From contig JADFNV010000007.1 of the NCBI GenBank assembly GCA_022563195.1, positions 1 to 64,000 on the forward strand: 64,000 nt of DNA. The letters run 5' to 3'. Made by a program: the position numbers and the translations under genes. The notes below the pieces were generated by a model that was not told the DNA's origin, did no database searches, and saw nothing but the letters and a program-made list of their open reading frames with translations. This document shows, in pieces, positions 20,595 through 30,459 of the stretch (position 1 is the first letter of the stretch; every line of letters begins with the position of its first letter). Origin of the DNA: Pseudomonadota bacterium. GTDB lineage: Bacteria; Pseudomonadota; Gammaproteobacteria; Steroidobacterales; Woeseiaceae.

Positions 20595-22403
20595 ATGATG
20601 GTATGCCAGCAAAGTGCGCGGATAATTATTTCGCTATCGGTATTGCTTGCGATATCACTGCCCGCCCGAGCTGGCGAGTGGACCATAAACGGCGTTGAGC
20701 GCGTTGTTGCGATCAGCGATATCCACGGCGCGTATGACGCGATGGTCCGAACGTTGCAGAGTTCACAGGTACTCGATGAAGAGCTGGCCTGGTCTGGCGG
20801 GAAGACACATCTTGTCATCGTGGGTGACATCCTCGATCGCGGACCGAACTCGCGTGATGCGATGGATCTGCTTATGCGCCTTGAGAATGAGGCGGTGGCG
20901 GCTGGTGGTCGCGTTCACGTGTTGCTCGGTAATCATGAGGTGATGAATCTCATCGGTGATTTACGCTACGTCTCCGAACTCGAATATGCGGCGTTTGCTA
21001 CCGAGGAGTCGACAGAAGAACGCGAACGCTGGTTCAAGGCCTACCTGCGGAGTCGAGTGGGTGGCGACAAACCCATCGAGGAGCGTCGCCAGGCCTTCGA
21101 TGAGAAATCTCCGCCAGGTTTTTTTGCGCACCGCAAGGCCTTTGCGTCAGAAGGTCGTTACGGTCGCTGGTTGTTGTCAAAACCGATCATGATTGTCATC
21201 GACGGTACCGCTTTTGTTCACGGCGGCATATCACCGCTGGTAGGGGAAATTGGTCTTCGGGGAGTCAATGAAACGCTGCACGATAAAGTCGCTGTGTACG
21301 TGCGCCAGGTCGAGCAGCTCGTCGAGGCCGGGATTCTTTTGCCAATGGACCGTTATCGGGATCTTCCGAGTTTGCTCGACAGTTACATAGCCGCGCCGGA
21401 TGCAAGCGCCGCGACCGTAACGGCCGTCAAATACCTGCACCAATCTGAAGTGTATGCCGAGCAAGGACCATTCTGGTATCGCGGCAATGCATCGTGCGGT
21501 GAGTTGATTGAAGTTGATCGGCTGCAGTTGTCGTTACAAGCGATCGGTGCGCGACGGGTTGTGATTGGACATACGCCGACACCTGGTCGGCGCATACTCG
21601 AACGCCTCGGTGGCCGCATATTCGAAGTGGACACGGGCATGCTCAACAGTCACTACGATGGTCACGGTTACGCGCTCGTGATCACAGGTGACGAGGTATC
21701 TATAATCAGTGAAAGTGGCGAGCATTGGCCAGCGCCCGCAGCGCACCCTCGCGATGTTGGCGCGCGCCGGAGCAAACTCGATACTACGACGCTCGAAGCG
21801 CTACTGACTCAAGGCAAAGTGCTTGCCACAGGATTCGATACGGCAGGCCAACAACTGGTTTCAGTCGGCGATGGCGAGAACGTCGTTAACGCTGTGTTTA
21901 CCCCGCGCGCGCGTCGTAATTTCTATCCGGAAGTGGCCGCCTATCGAGTCGACCTGTTGCTGCACCTTGGCATGGTGCCGGTGGCTGTCAAACGCGATCT
22001 CGACGGCGTCGAGGGATCACTGCAGTTTGTGCCGGTAGGCACGATCGACGAGACCAAGCGGGGAGAAATCGGCGGCGATGCAAATTGCCCACTTGCCGAA
22101 CAATGGGGCGCGATGCTTGTTTTCGATGCGCTGATATTCAATGAGGCACGGTTCGCCACCACGATCAGCTACGATCGATCAACAATGAACCTCATTCTGG
22201 CGGGTCACACAAAAACCTTCGCTGCCAGAAAATCGAGGCCCAGGCAACTTGACGATGTGGTGCTCGACGTTGGTGTGACCTGGAAAGAGGCCTTGTCATC
22301 GATGACTGATCAGCTACTCGAGGAGCAACTTGGCGACGTTCTCGACAAGCGCCGCCTGCGCGCGCTGGGTGCCCGCCGCGACGCTTTACTGGCCACCGCT
22401 TAA
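20595..22403 (+). CDS. Periplasmic calcineurin-like metallophosphoesterase
   Basis: A 602-residue protein with a signal peptide (cleaved near ARAGEW). Metallophosphatase motifs are complete: SDIHG at 41-45, GDILDRG at 77-83, LGNHEVMN at 111-118 and a late GHTPTPGR (about 321). About 200 residues follow the phosphoesterase domain, without a recognised fold. The substrate is unknown; nucleotides or phosphoproteins are both possible. GGACGAG stands seven bases before ATG 20595. The stop codon overlaps that of the convergent RidA gene. Confidence 0.85.
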   Translation: MMVCQQSARIIISLSVLLAISLPARAGEWTINGVERVVAISDIHGAYDAMVRTLQSSQVLDEELAWSGGKTHLVIVGDILDRGPNSRDAMDLLMRLENEAVAAGGRVHVLLGNHEVMNLIGDLRYVSELEYAAFATEESTEERERWFKAYLRSRVGGDKPIEERRQAFDEKSPPGFFAHRKAFASEGRYGRWLLSKPIMIVIDGTAFVHGGISPLVGEIGLRGVNETLHDKVAVYVRQVEQLVEAGILLPMDRYRDLPSLLDSYIAAPDASAATVTAVKYLHQSEVYAEQGPFWYRGNASCGELIEVDRLQLSLQAIGARRVVIGHTPTPGRRILERLGGRIFEVDTGMLNSHYDGHGYALVITGDEVSIISESGEHWPAPAAHPRDVGARRSKLDTTTLEALLTQGKVLATGFDTAGQQLVSVGDGENVVNAVFTPRARRNFYPEVAAYRVDLLLHLGMVPVAVKRDLDGVEGSLQFVPVGTIDETKRGEIGGDANCPLAEQWGAMLVFDALIFNEARFATTISYDRSTMNLILAGHTKTFAARKSRPRQLDDVVLDVGVTWKEALSSMTDQLLEEQLGDVLDKRRLRALGARRDALLATA

Positions 22404-22849
22404 TCTATTACGGCGAGGCACTCGATCTCGACGCGCGCACCGAGCGCGAGCCCGCTCACGCCGAGTGCGCTGCGCGCCGGTTTGTTGGTGAAAAAGGTCG
22501 TATAGACCTCGTTCATCGCGCCCCACTCGGAAATGTCGGCAAGAAAAACGGTGCATTTGATGACCTGGTCCATCGATGAGCCGAAATTCTCGAGTGTTCG
22601 AGCGATATTCTCGAGAGTCTGGCGAGTCTCGCCCTGAATGCCGCCCTCGGCCAGCTTGCGTGTACCGGGTACCAGGCCGAGTGCTCCTGACAAATACAGC
22701 ATTTCGTCAACGCGTACGGCGGAGGAAAAGGGTAAGTCCATATCCTCGGTGCCAGGTGCATTAAGCCATTCAACGTTGCGCGATGCGTCAGTTGCGACTT
22801 CACAGCCGAAAAGCGAGAGCGCAGCAAGGACGATTAGCAGTCGGTTCAT
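22400..22849 (-). CDS. RidA-family lipoprotein
   Basis: A 149-residue RidA/YjgF-fold protein with an N-terminal lipoprotein signal (lipobox LFGC, Cys16). RidA signatures are present: LYLSGALG, TRQTLENIARTLENFGSSMDQVIKC split by the usual loop, and PARSALGV..GARVEIEC with the family's Arg. RidA enzymes are usually cytosolic imine deaminases, so an exported form is unusual. It lies 49 bases downstream of the GMC oxidoreductase gene and may act on an imine or enamine product in the periplasm. Confidence 0.85.
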   Translation of the reverse strand: MNRLLIVLAALSLFGCEVATDASRNVEWLNAPGTEDMDLPFSSAVRVDEMLYLSGALGLVPGTRKLAEGGIQGETRQTLENIARTLENFGSSMDQVIKCTVFLADISEWGAMNEVYTTFFTNKPARSALGVSGLALGARVEIECLAVID

Positions 22850-22898
22850 TGTAAATTTCTCCAGGCGAATACGTCGTCAAGGTGGTATTGGTCGAGTA

Positions 22899-24560
22899 TT
22901 AAATAGTTCCGGCGCGGGCAGCGGTCACAATGTGCTCGGCGGCCCGGAATGCGAGCGCCATGATCGTCATCGTCGGCTGACCGCGACCCGAAGTCACAAA
23001 ACTGCTGCCGTCACAGATAAAAAGATTGGGCACATCGTGACTGCGATGCGTGGGATCGACGACCGATGTCGTCCGGTCCTCACCCATGCGGCAGGTCCCG
23101 AGCAGATGCTCGCCACCCGTGGTCGTCAGTATCGGTAACCGCCACGATTTGACGGCGCCGGCAGCATCAAACAACTCCATTGCGCGATCAAGGAGGAACC
23201 CACCCATTGCGAGATCGTCGGGATGATCGCGATAGGTTTCGCGAATGGCAGGCCGGCCCCAGATATCTTTGCTCTCGGGATCCAGCGTGATGTTATTGCT
23301 GTCGAGCGCGAGCGACGTTGTCGAACCCACAATCGACATCTGGCGTGTGAAATTGTGCGCGAAATCGTTTTTCCATTTTGCGCCCCACTGCGGCTGGTCA
23401 AATGGCATGCCCACCATGGCATGAAAGATGGGAGTCGCAGAAAATAAAGAACGTGCGTCGATGCCGCCACCACCGTAAAACCCGCGTTTCTCGTCAGTAT
23501 CGTAAAAATCATGAATAATTCGCGAGACCTGTACGCCTTTGTAGTCGTTCAAAGGATGCTCGAATACTCCATTGCCCGCCGAGTGCGAATTGTGCATCAG
23601 GTTCCTGCCGACGAAACCGCTGGAATTGGCCAGGCCGTCGGGGTGCTGCGCGCTATCCGACATGAGCAACAGCCTCGCGGATTCGGCGCCGTTAGCAGAT
23701 AGCACGACGGCTTTTACCGCTTGTGCCTGTTCTTTGCCGTCCGCGTCGAGATAAACGACCTGGTACGCCTTGCCGCTCTCATCGGTATCGATTCGAATCA
23801 CCGTCGACTCGGGCCGAATCTCGCAATGCCCACTCGCTTCGGCCAGCGGAATCATCGTGGCCAGCGTCGACGACTTGGCGCCAATCTCGCAGCCGTAATA
23901 CATGCAATAGCCGCAACTGATACAGGCAGGCCGGCCATTGTGCGGTTTTGAAAGAATCGCTAACGGTTCGGGCTGCGCATGCAGTCCGAGTTTCTCCGCC
24001 CCGCGTTCGAGCAACACGCCGGACGACTGGATCGGCATCGGCGGCATGGGAAACGGTTTCGAGCGAGGTGCGTCAAATGGGCCCGGCGCACCGGACACTC
24101 CGATTTCCCAGTCAACTTTGGTGTAGTAGGGCTCCAGTTCCTCGTAAGTAATCGGCCAGTCGGCGAACGTAGTCCCGGATATTGGACCGAGCAAGCTACG
24201 CTCCTTGAAATCGACGGGACGAAAACGCCAGAAATTCGCGGTGTAATGCACGCTGCTGCCACCGACGCCACGGGCGTAACGAATTGGCGATTCACTCGGC
24301 ATCGTTGCCGTCTCGCTTTCGTCGTGGCGAAAGGTCTGGCCGTGAATCTCGGGGCCGCCTCCCAGCAGCTCGCCGCGCCACAGTACCGACAATTCGTCGT
24401 GTGTAAAATCTGCCGCCCTTCGATACGGTCCTTGCTCGAGAACGACAACGTCGAGTCCTGCTGTCGACAACTCTTTCGCGAGAATGCCACCAGCGGATCC
24501 AGAGCCGATGATCACGAAGTCGACGGCGTCGCGCGTCGAAAACTGAACGCTATTCGCCAC
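22899..24560 (-). CDS. GMC-family oxidoreductase (gluconate 2-dehydrogenase-like large subunit)
   Basis: A 553-residue FAD enzyme with the dinucleotide motif IGSGSAGG (18-25), an N-terminal GMC domain and the C-terminal segment EHLLGTCRMG then TSGRGQPTMTI. It matches large subunits of membrane-associated sugar-acid or alcohol dehydrogenases. GTG 24560 overlaps the small-subunit gene by 11 bases. The usual cytochrome c partner gene is not in the window. It presumably moves to the periplasm with the Tat-exported small subunit. The substrate is unknown. Confidence 0.88.
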   Translation of the reverse strand: MANSVQFSTRDAVDFVIIGSGSAGGILAKELSTAGLDVVVLEQGPYRRAADFTHDELSVLWRGELLGGGPEIHGQTFRHDESETATMPSESPIRYARGVGGSSVHYTANFWRFRPVDFKERSLLGPISGTTFADWPITYEELEPYYTKVDWEIGVSGAPGPFDAPRSKPFPMPPMPIQSSGVLLERGAEKLGLHAQPEPLAILSKPHNGRPACISCGYCMYYGCEIGAKSSTLATMIPLAEASGHCEIRPESTVIRIDTDESGKAYQVVYLDADGKEQAQAVKAVVLSANGAESARLLLMSDSAQHPDGLANSSGFVGRNLMHNSHSAGNGVFEHPLNDYKGVQVSRIIHDFYDTDEKRGFYGGGGIDARSLFSATPIFHAMVGMPFDQPQWGAKWKNDFAHNFTRQMSIVGSTTSLALDSNNITLDPESKDIWGRPAIRETYRDHPDDLAMGGFLLDRAMELFDAAGAVKSWRLPILTTTGGEHLLGTCRMGEDRTTSVVDPTHRSHDVPNLFICDGSSFVTSGRGQPTMTIMALAFRAAEHIVTAARAGTI

Positions 24561-25146
24561 GGTTCTTCTCCATGTATTCGGCGTCGTAGTAGCCGAACGG
24601 GTATTGCCATCCTCCGTGATGGCCTTCGAAGCCGATCAGGTCCCAGCTCAGGTGATCTTTGTTGCCGCCGTACTTGCTCATAGCGAAAAAACCGAAGATG
24701 GTCATGATCCAAACGAGATTGAAGAAATCGCTCGTATCGCTGCTTGCGAGATAAGCGTCTTGCTCATCTTCGGTGAGTTCGCTGAAGTGGCCGGTCGATG
24801 CGTTTGCGCCTTCAAGAGCAGTGTTGAATTCGGCGAGTCCTTCGCGAGCGGCCTCGAGTTGATCACTCATCTCCGCAGCGAATGCATTATCGAAAAAATG
24901 AATAACACCGGCCTCGGTCGCGCCAGGCGTATCGGTCGTTGGAAGAATTCGAGCCGCAATTGCAGCGAAGTCTGCCGCCTCGGCCTGGCCGAGAACACGA
25001 TACGCTGAAGCCTGCTGTTTAGCAGTACAGGCGGACTGGCTAATTGCAATCAGTGCCGGGATCGTGAGTCGTAAATAGGCTGCGCCTGACAAGGACCCTG
25101 CCCTCTGCAGGAATTGGCGTCTCGAAACACTGTTTTGCTTCTTCAC
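24550..25146 (-). CDS. Gluconate 2-dehydrogenase subunit 3-family protein, Tat-exported
   Basis: A 198-residue protein with a twin-arginine signal ([10 protein letters not shown], residues 8-17) and the subunit-3 body ([21 protein letters not shown], split here by family spacing, then [19 protein letters not shown]). It acts as small partner and export vehicle for the GMC subunit. The frame opens with GTG 25146 behind a weak AAGG. It diverges from the purine operon over 99 bases. Confidence 0.87.
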   Translation of the reverse strand: MKKQNSVSRRQFLQRAGSLSGAAYLRLTIPALIAISQSACTAKQQASAYRVLGQAEAADFAAIAARILPTTDTPGATEAGVIHFFDNAFAAEMSDQLEAAREGLAEFNTALEGANASTGHFSELTEDEQDAYLASSDTSDFFNLVWIMTIFGFFAMSKYGGNKDHLSWDLIGFEGHHGGWQYPFGYYDAEYMEKNRGE

Positions 25147-25215
25147 ATCGTGTGCCTTGTTGCTGCGGTGATCGCGAAGCTAGCACAGGCGGCGGGCAAT
25201 TGCGTAATGTGGACG

Positions 25216-25221
25216 TATAAT
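25216..25221 (+). promoter_or_regulatory. Candidate -10 box of the purine catabolic operon
   Basis: A perfect TATAAT stands 25 bases before the uraH ATG at 25246, with GGGGGA as ribosome-binding site. The hexamer 17 bases upstream (CGGGCA) is a poor -35, so expression may depend on an activator. Confidence 0.5.
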
Positions 25222-25245
25222 GGTATTGCACGTATCGGGGGAACG

Positions 25246-25593
25246 ATGGGACGACTGACAACGCACATTCTGGACACAGCTAACGGCAAGCCGGCAGCAA
25301 ACGTCGATCTGCGGCTTTACGCTGTGGGCGCGACGCGCGAACTCGTCGCATCGGCTGTGACCGACGATGACGGTCGTACGGCCGCGCCGCTGCTCGAAGG
25401 CGATGTAATGCAAACTGGAAGTTACGAACTGGAGTTCGATGTCGGCAGCTATTTCTCTGCTCAGGGCAATACGATGAGTGACCCGCCATTTCTGGATACG
25501 GTCGTCATTCGCTTCTCTGTTCGAGCGGACGAGCACTATCACGTTCCTTTACTCGTCTCGCCGTGGAGCTACTCGACGTACAGGGGTAGCTAA
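25246..25593 (+). CDS. uraH: 5-hydroxyisourate hydrolase (transthyretin-like)
   Basis: A 115-residue transthyretin-fold enzyme. The start [16 protein letters not shown] and the C-terminal YRGS tetrapeptide are diagnostic of HIU hydrolases. It converts 5-hydroxyisourate, the product of urate oxidation, to OHCU. ATG 25246 is chosen from the family start and a good upstream GGGGGA. It is the first gene of the purine operon, 5 bases before xdhA. Confidence 0.95.
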   Translation: MGRLTTHILDTANGKPAANVDLRLYAVGATRELVASAVTDDDGRTAAPLLEGDVMQTGSYELEFDVGSYFSAQGNTMSDPPFLDTVVIRFSVRADEHYHVPLLVSPWSYSTYRGS

Positions 25594-25598
25594 CCCCT
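25582..25598 (+). promoter_or_regulatory. Hairpin over the xdhA ribosome-binding site
   Basis: AGGGGT-AGCTA-ACCCCT forms a 6-bp perfect stem that ends at the base before the xdhA ATG (25599) and includes the uraH stop. In mRNA it would hide the AGGGG that could serve as ribosome-binding site. It may make xdhA translation depend on uraH translation; this is inference. Confidence 0.35.
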
Positions 25599-27116
25599 AT
25601 GGCAGGCCCCAGGTCAGAGACCGACTGTTGCACCGATACCGTTCGGTTCGTGCTCGATGGCGAGGTCATCGAACTCGAGAACGTCGACCCAACCCGTACC
25701 GTGTTGCAATTCCTGCGCGAGGACTTGCGTCGCACGGGAACCAAGGAAGGCTGTGCTGAAGGTGATTGCGGCGCGTGTACGATCGTTCTGGCTGAGCTTA
25801 ATCGCGAACGTGATGACCTGACGCTGAGAGCCATTAATTCGTGTATTCAATTCCTGCCAACGCTCGACGGCAAAGAACTCATCACCGTCGAAAGTCTCAA
25901 TCGCCCCGGCAATGACCTACACCCCGTGCAGAAGGCGATGGTCGATTGCGACGGCTCGCAGTGCGGGTTTTGCACGCCGGGATTTGTCATGTCGTTGTTC
26001 GCGCTTTACAAAACCAATGCCGAGCCGACGCGGATCGAGATCGACGATGCGCTTGCCGGGAATCTCTGCCGATGTACAGGCTACCGGCCGATCATCGCCG
26101 CGGCGAGAGCGATGTATGCTGAACAGCCGGACGCGGACGACTGGCTGCGACAGGCATCGGGCGCCGCAAAAAAACCGCATGCACGACTGCATCAGCTTAA
26201 GTCTATATCACGTGATGCGGGACTGGCGATCGAACATAAAGGCCGCAGGTTTCTCGCGCCGGCCAGCAGCGAAGAGCTTGCACAGGCCCTGGCAAAATAC
26301 CCCGACGCAACGCTGCTGGCTGGAGGCACTGATGTCGGTCTGTGGGTTACCAAGCAACATCGTAACCTGGAGACGGTCATCTATACGGGGCGAGTGGACG
26401 CGCTCACGAAACTGGAGGTCGATGCAACGCATATCGATATCGGTGCCGCGGTGACATTGACCGATGCCGTGGAACTCATCATCGAGCACTATCCTGCGTT
26501 GGACGAACTGTTCAAGCGATTCGGGTCACCGCCAATTCGCAACGCCGCTACGCTCGGCGGCAATATCGCCAACGGTTCGCCGATTGGTGATTCGATGCCG
26601 GCGCTCATGGTGGCGGGAACCACGCTTGTGCTGCGTTCGATTCAGGGTAGCCGCGAGATTGCCCTCGAAGATTTTTACATTGATTACGAGGTCAAAGATC
26701 TCAAGTCAGGAGAGTTCGTCGAAAGGATTCGTATACCTCTGCCCAGGCAGGGCACGGTCCTGCGCAGCCACAAATTGTCCAAACGGTTTGATCAGGATAT
26801 CTCGGCCGTATGCACGGCCTATTACCTCGAACTCGACGGCGATAGCGTGACATCGTTTCGCATGGCCTGCGGTGGCCTTGCCACAACCATCAAGCGGGCA
26901 ACGCACTGCGAAGCCGTGATCGAGGGGGCAGTTTGGAGTGAAGATACGATCGCGTTGGCGGCAACTGCGCTGGCAAAGGATTTCGCGCCGATAACGGACA
27001 TGCGCGCATCGGCGGACTATCGTCTGCGCGGGGCACAAAATCTGTTGCGGCGTTTCTATCTTGAGACCCACGGCGAGTTAGAGCAAACGGTGTACGCGTA
27101 TGGACGCCAGGGCTAA
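25599..27116 (+). CDS. xdhA: Xanthine dehydrogenase small subunit (2Fe-2S and FAD)
   Basis: A 505-residue subunit. The N-terminal plant-type 2Fe-2S cysteines are at 52, 57 and 60 (GCAEGDCGAC); the second cluster is in CGFCTPGF and GNLCRCTGYRP. A CO-dehydrogenase-type FAD domain follows from about residue 200 (LLAGGTDVGLW, ATLGGNIANGSPIGD). It transfers electrons from the molybdenum subunit to NAD+. It overlaps xdhB by 17 bases. Confidence 0.96.
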   Translation: MAGPRSETDCCTDTVRFVLDGEVIELENVDPTRTVLQFLREDLRRTGTKEGCAEGDCGACTIVLAELNRERDDLTLRAINSCIQFLPTLDGKELITVESLNRPGNDLHPVQKAMVDCDGSQCGFCTPGFVMSLFALYKTNAEPTRIEIDDALAGNLCRCTGYRPIIAAARAMYAEQPDADDWLRQASGAAKKPHARLHQLKSISRDAGLAIEHKGRRFLAPASSEELAQALAKYPDATLLAGGTDVGLWVTKQHRNLETVIYTGRVDALTKLEVDATHIDIGAAVTLTDAVELIIEHYPALDELFKRFGSPPIRNAATLGGNIANGSPIGDSMPALMVAGTTLVLRSIQGSREIALEDFYIDYEVKDLKSGEFVERIRIPLPRQGTVLRSHKLSKRFDQDISAVCTAYYLELDGDSVTSFRMACGGLATTIKRATHCEAVIEGAVWSEDTIALAATALAKDFAPITDMRASADYRLRGAQNLLRRFYLETHGELEQTVYAYGRQG

Positions 27117-29409
27117 GTCGACGACCAGGCGTGTCGCGGTTGGCCAGGCGCTGCCGCACGACAGCGCGCACCTGCATGTCTGCGGCACAGCGGCGTATAT
27201 CGACGATTTGCCCGAGCCGCGCGATCTGTTGCATGTTGCGGTCGGCATGAGTACGAAAGCGCATGCTCGCTTGGTAAATGTCGACCTCGGCGATGTGCTG
27301 GCGGCAAGCGGTGTAGTCGATGCCTGTCTCGCCGCCGATATTCCGGGCGTTAACAACTGCGGGCCCATCATTGCCGACGAATCCATTTTCGCAGTCGATA
27401 CGGTCGAATACGCTGGACAGGCCATATTCGCGGTCGCCGCCGAAACCGTTGATGACGCGCGTAAGGCGGTAGAGCTCGCACATATCGAATACGAAGAACT
27501 GGAGGCGATTCTCGACCCGATTCTCGCAGTCGAAAAGGAATCGTTCGTCCTGCCCAGCGAAACGATCGAACGTGGCGATCCGAAAAAGGCGCTGGCCGAA
27601 GCGCCGCATCGTCTGCAGCGCAGACTCAATCTGGGCGGTCAGGATCAGTTTTATCTTGAAGGCCATATCGCGATGGCGATACCCGAGGAAGACGGTGGCC
27701 TGCTCGTTTACAGTTCAACGCAGCACCCCGATGAAGTGCAACATCTCGTCGCGCATGCGATCGATCGGCCGGCAAAGGATATTGTGTGCATCTGCAGGCG
27801 CATGGGTGGGGCATTTGGCGGCAAGGAAAGCCAGGCCGCAACCATTGCCTGCATTGCTGCGGTCGTGGCTGTCAAGACAGGCCGTGCTTGCAAGCTGCGG
27901 CTGGATCGTGACGTCGACATGATCATGACGGGGAAACGGCATGATTTTGTCATTGACTATGACGTTGGCTTCGACGACACGGGTCGCATTCAGGGTATCG
28001 ATTTCATGTTTGCATCGCGTTGTGGCATCTCGGCTGACCTGTCGGGGCCGGTCAACGATCGCACAATGTTCCATTGCGATAACGCCTACTACCTCGAAAA
28101 CGTTCACATACTGTCGCACCGCTGCAAGACAAATACTGTATCGAATACTGCGTTTCGTGGCTTCGGCGGCCCACAGGGCATGTTCGCGATCGAATATGCC
28201 ATCGACGATATTGCTCGTACGCTCGGCATGGACCCGCTTGAAGTTCGCAGGCGAAACTTCTATGGCATCGGCGAACGCGATGTCACCCAGTACGAGCAAA
28301 AAATCGAAGACAACATCATCCATGACATCGTCGACAAGCTCGAGGCGGATGCCGACTACCTCGAGCGCCGCAAGGCAATACGGGAATTCAATGCGACGAG
28401 CCCGGTCCTGAAGCGCGGCATTGCACTGACTCCGGTCAAGTTCGGAATTTCGTTCACGGCAACGCACCTGAACCAGGCCGGTGCGCTCGTGCATGTGTAC
28501 AAGGATGGCAGTGTGCACCTGAATCATGGCGGCACCGAAATGGGCCAAGGATTGTTTATCAAGGTTGCGCAGGTTGTCGCGGACGAGTTGGGCATCGGTA
28601 TCGACAACATTCGGCTAAACGCGTCGGACACGAGCAGGGTGCCCAATGCGTCGGCAACAGCTGCATCCAGCGGGTCCGACATGAACGGCAAGGCGGCGCA
28701 AATTGCTGCGGCTAAAATTCGTGCGCGGCTCACGGAATTCGCGGCGCGACATTTCGCGGTAGCGGAGGGCACCATCGACTTTCGGTTGAATGAAGTTCAC
28801 GTCGGCGACTCTACGTTGAGTTTTGCCGAGCTTGTACAACTCGCGTGGTTCGACCGTGTGTCTCTGTCGGCAACCGGTTTCTACAAGACGCCCAAGATTC
28901 ATTACGATCGCGAGACGTTCAGCGGTCGGCCGTTTTTCTATTTTGCATACGGGGCTGCTGTGTCAGAGGTCGTCGTCGACATATTGACGGGCGAGCATCG
29001 TGTTATCCGCGTAGATATCGTGCACGATTGCGGCGACTCATTGAACCCGGCAATCGACATGGGCCAGGTCGAAGGCGGGTTTATCCAGGGTGTAGGCTGG
29101 CTCACGTCAGAAGAACTGTGGTGGAACGAGGCGGGCGAACTCAAGACTCACGCACCCTCCACCTACAAGATCCCGACATGCTCCGATCTGCCGACGGACT
29201 TCCGCGTGCAACTCCTCGACAACGCAGCGAATCGAGAGGATACGATCTACCGGTCGAAAGCTGTCGGCGAGCCGCCGCTGATGCTTTGTATCTCCGTGTT
29301 TCATGCAATCCGCGATGCCATCGCATGTACTGACCGGCCATTGCCTGACTTGCAGGCACCTGCAACGCCAGAGTCGGTTTTGCGGGCGGTCGAGGGCCGC
29401 AACTCATGA
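27100..29409 (+). CDS. xdhB: Xanthine dehydrogenase molybdenum-binding subunit
   Basis: A 769-residue molybdopterin subunit. Motifs: RRMGGAFGGKE, AFRGFGGPQG, GTEMGQGL and the catalytic Glu in KAVGEPPLM near the C-terminus. It hydroxylates hypoxanthine to xanthine and xanthine to urate. The start overlaps xdhA and the stop overlaps xdhC (ATGA), so all three are likely translationally coupled. Confidence 0.96.
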   Translation: MDARAKSTTRRVAVGQALPHDSAHLHVCGTAAYIDDLPEPRDLLHVAVGMSTKAHARLVNVDLGDVLAASGVVDACLAADIPGVNNCGPIIADESIFAVDTVEYAGQAIFAVAAETVDDARKAVELAHIEYEELEAILDPILAVEKESFVLPSETIERGDPKKALAEAPHRLQRRLNLGGQDQFYLEGHIAMAIPEEDGGLLVYSSTQHPDEVQHLVAHAIDRPAKDIVCICRRMGGAFGGKESQAATIACIAAVVAVKTGRACKLRLDRDVDMIMTGKRHDFVIDYDVGFDDTGRIQGIDFMFASRCGISADLSGPVNDRTMFHCDNAYYLENVHILSHRCKTNTVSNTAFRGFGGPQGMFAIEYAIDDIARTLGMDPLEVRRRNFYGIGERDVTQYEQKIEDNIIHDIVDKLEADADYLERRKAIREFNATSPVLKRGIALTPVKFGISFTATHLNQAGALVHVYKDGSVHLNHGGTEMGQGLFIKVAQVVADELGIGIDNIRLNASDTSRVPNASATAASSGSDMNGKAAQIAAAKIRARLTEFAARHFAVAEGTIDFRLNEVHVGDSTLSFAELVQLAWFDRVSLSATGFYKTPKIHYDRETFSGRPFFYFAYGAAVSEVVVDILTGEHRVIRVDIVHDCGDSLNPAIDMGQVEGGFIQGVGWLTSEELWWNEAGELKTHAPSTYKIPTCSDLPTDFRVQLLDNAANREDTIYRSKAVGEPPLMLCISVFHAIRDAIACTDRPLPDLQAPATPESVLRAVEGRNS

Positions 29410-30458
29410 ACGAGTGGATCGACGAACTTTCCGATCTGACGGCCGCCGGCGAACGCGTCGTTGTTGTAACGGTTGCCGGCATTCGGGGGTCTGCGCCGCG
29501 TGAAGTCGGCGCGAAGATGATCGTGACGGCCGCAGAGACCCTTGGCACGATCGGCGGCGGCCAGCTCGAATACCAATGCACTCGCATTGCGTGCGACATG
29601 CTCGGCGATGACGAAAGCCGGGTCATGCGGACTTTTCCACTTGGCACGTCGATGGGCCAGTGCTGTGGTGGTGTTGTGGACGTACTGTTCGAACCGATGG
29701 CAAGTGGTTTGCCGGGCTGGCTGCGCGATCTCAGGACCCTGCACGGACAACGCGAGCCCGCTGTTATCTGCACAGGCCTGCGTGACAATACCAGTAAATT
29801 TGTCGTCACGGCTGCAAGCACGTTTGACCAGTCGGTCGGCAACACTGCAAGCAACGTAGTTAAACAGGCGCGCAGTAAGCTCGCGAGCGCCCGGTCGGCG
29901 CAATGCGATGACGACTGGTTTCTTGAGCCCGTCGTCGGCAGCGACCTGAACATCGCGGTGTTCGGTGCCGGGCATGTTGGATCGGCGGTCGTGCGGTCCT
30001 TGTCCGCACTCGACAGCAATATTCGCTGGATTGACAGTCGGCGAAACATTTTTCGCAGTGCCGCATCGAATGTGCGGACGATCGAGAGTGCGGATCCATC
30101 ACTCGAGGTCGCGGCGATGCCGGCGAACAGTTGCTACCTTGTCATGACCCACAGTCACGCGCTCGACTTCGAAATCTGCGATCGGATCCTGCGACGTGGA
30201 GACGCCGCGTATTGTGGTCTGATTGGTTCGCGATCAAAACGGCGACGCTTCGAAAAACGTTATCGATCTCAGGGAATGCGGCAGGAGATCATTGACCAGT
30301 TGATATGCCCGATCGGCGTCGATGGCATCAGTGGCAAGAAGCCGGCTGAGATCGCAATCGCAGCTGCAGCCGAAGTTCTGCAGGCCTACGATCGTGCAGT
30401 GCGTGGAGCCGGCACGCTGTATCCTGCCAACGTCCATCCACTCAATAAAATTAATTAG
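29406..30458 (+). CDS. xdhC: Xanthine dehydrogenase accessory protein XdhC
   Basis: A 350-residue molybdenum-cofactor chaperone. The N-terminal XdhC/CoxI domain carries GSAPREVGAKM, GTIGGGQLEY and QCCGGVVDV; the C-terminal Rossmann domain has FGAGHVGSAVV and GLIGSRSKRRRF. It inserts sulfurated Moco into XdhB. It overlaps xdhB by four bases and is followed after one base by puuD. Confidence 0.95.
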   Translation: MNEWIDELSDLTAAGERVVVVTVAGIRGSAPREVGAKMIVTAAETLGTIGGGQLEYQCTRIACDMLGDDESRVMRTFPLGTSMGQCCGGVVDVLFEPMASGLPGWLRDLRTLHGQREPAVICTGLRDNTSKFVVTAASTFDQSVGNTASNVVKQARSKLASARSAQCDDDWFLEPVVGSDLNIAVFGAGHVGSAVVRSLSALDSNIRWIDSRRNIFRSAASNVRTIESADPSLEVAAMPANSCYLVMTHSHALDFEICDRILRRGDAAYCGLIGSRSKRRRFEKRYRSQGMRQEIIDQLICPIGVDGISGKKPAEIAIAAAAEVLQAYDRAVRGAGTLYPANVHPLNKIN

Positions 30459-30459
30459 T

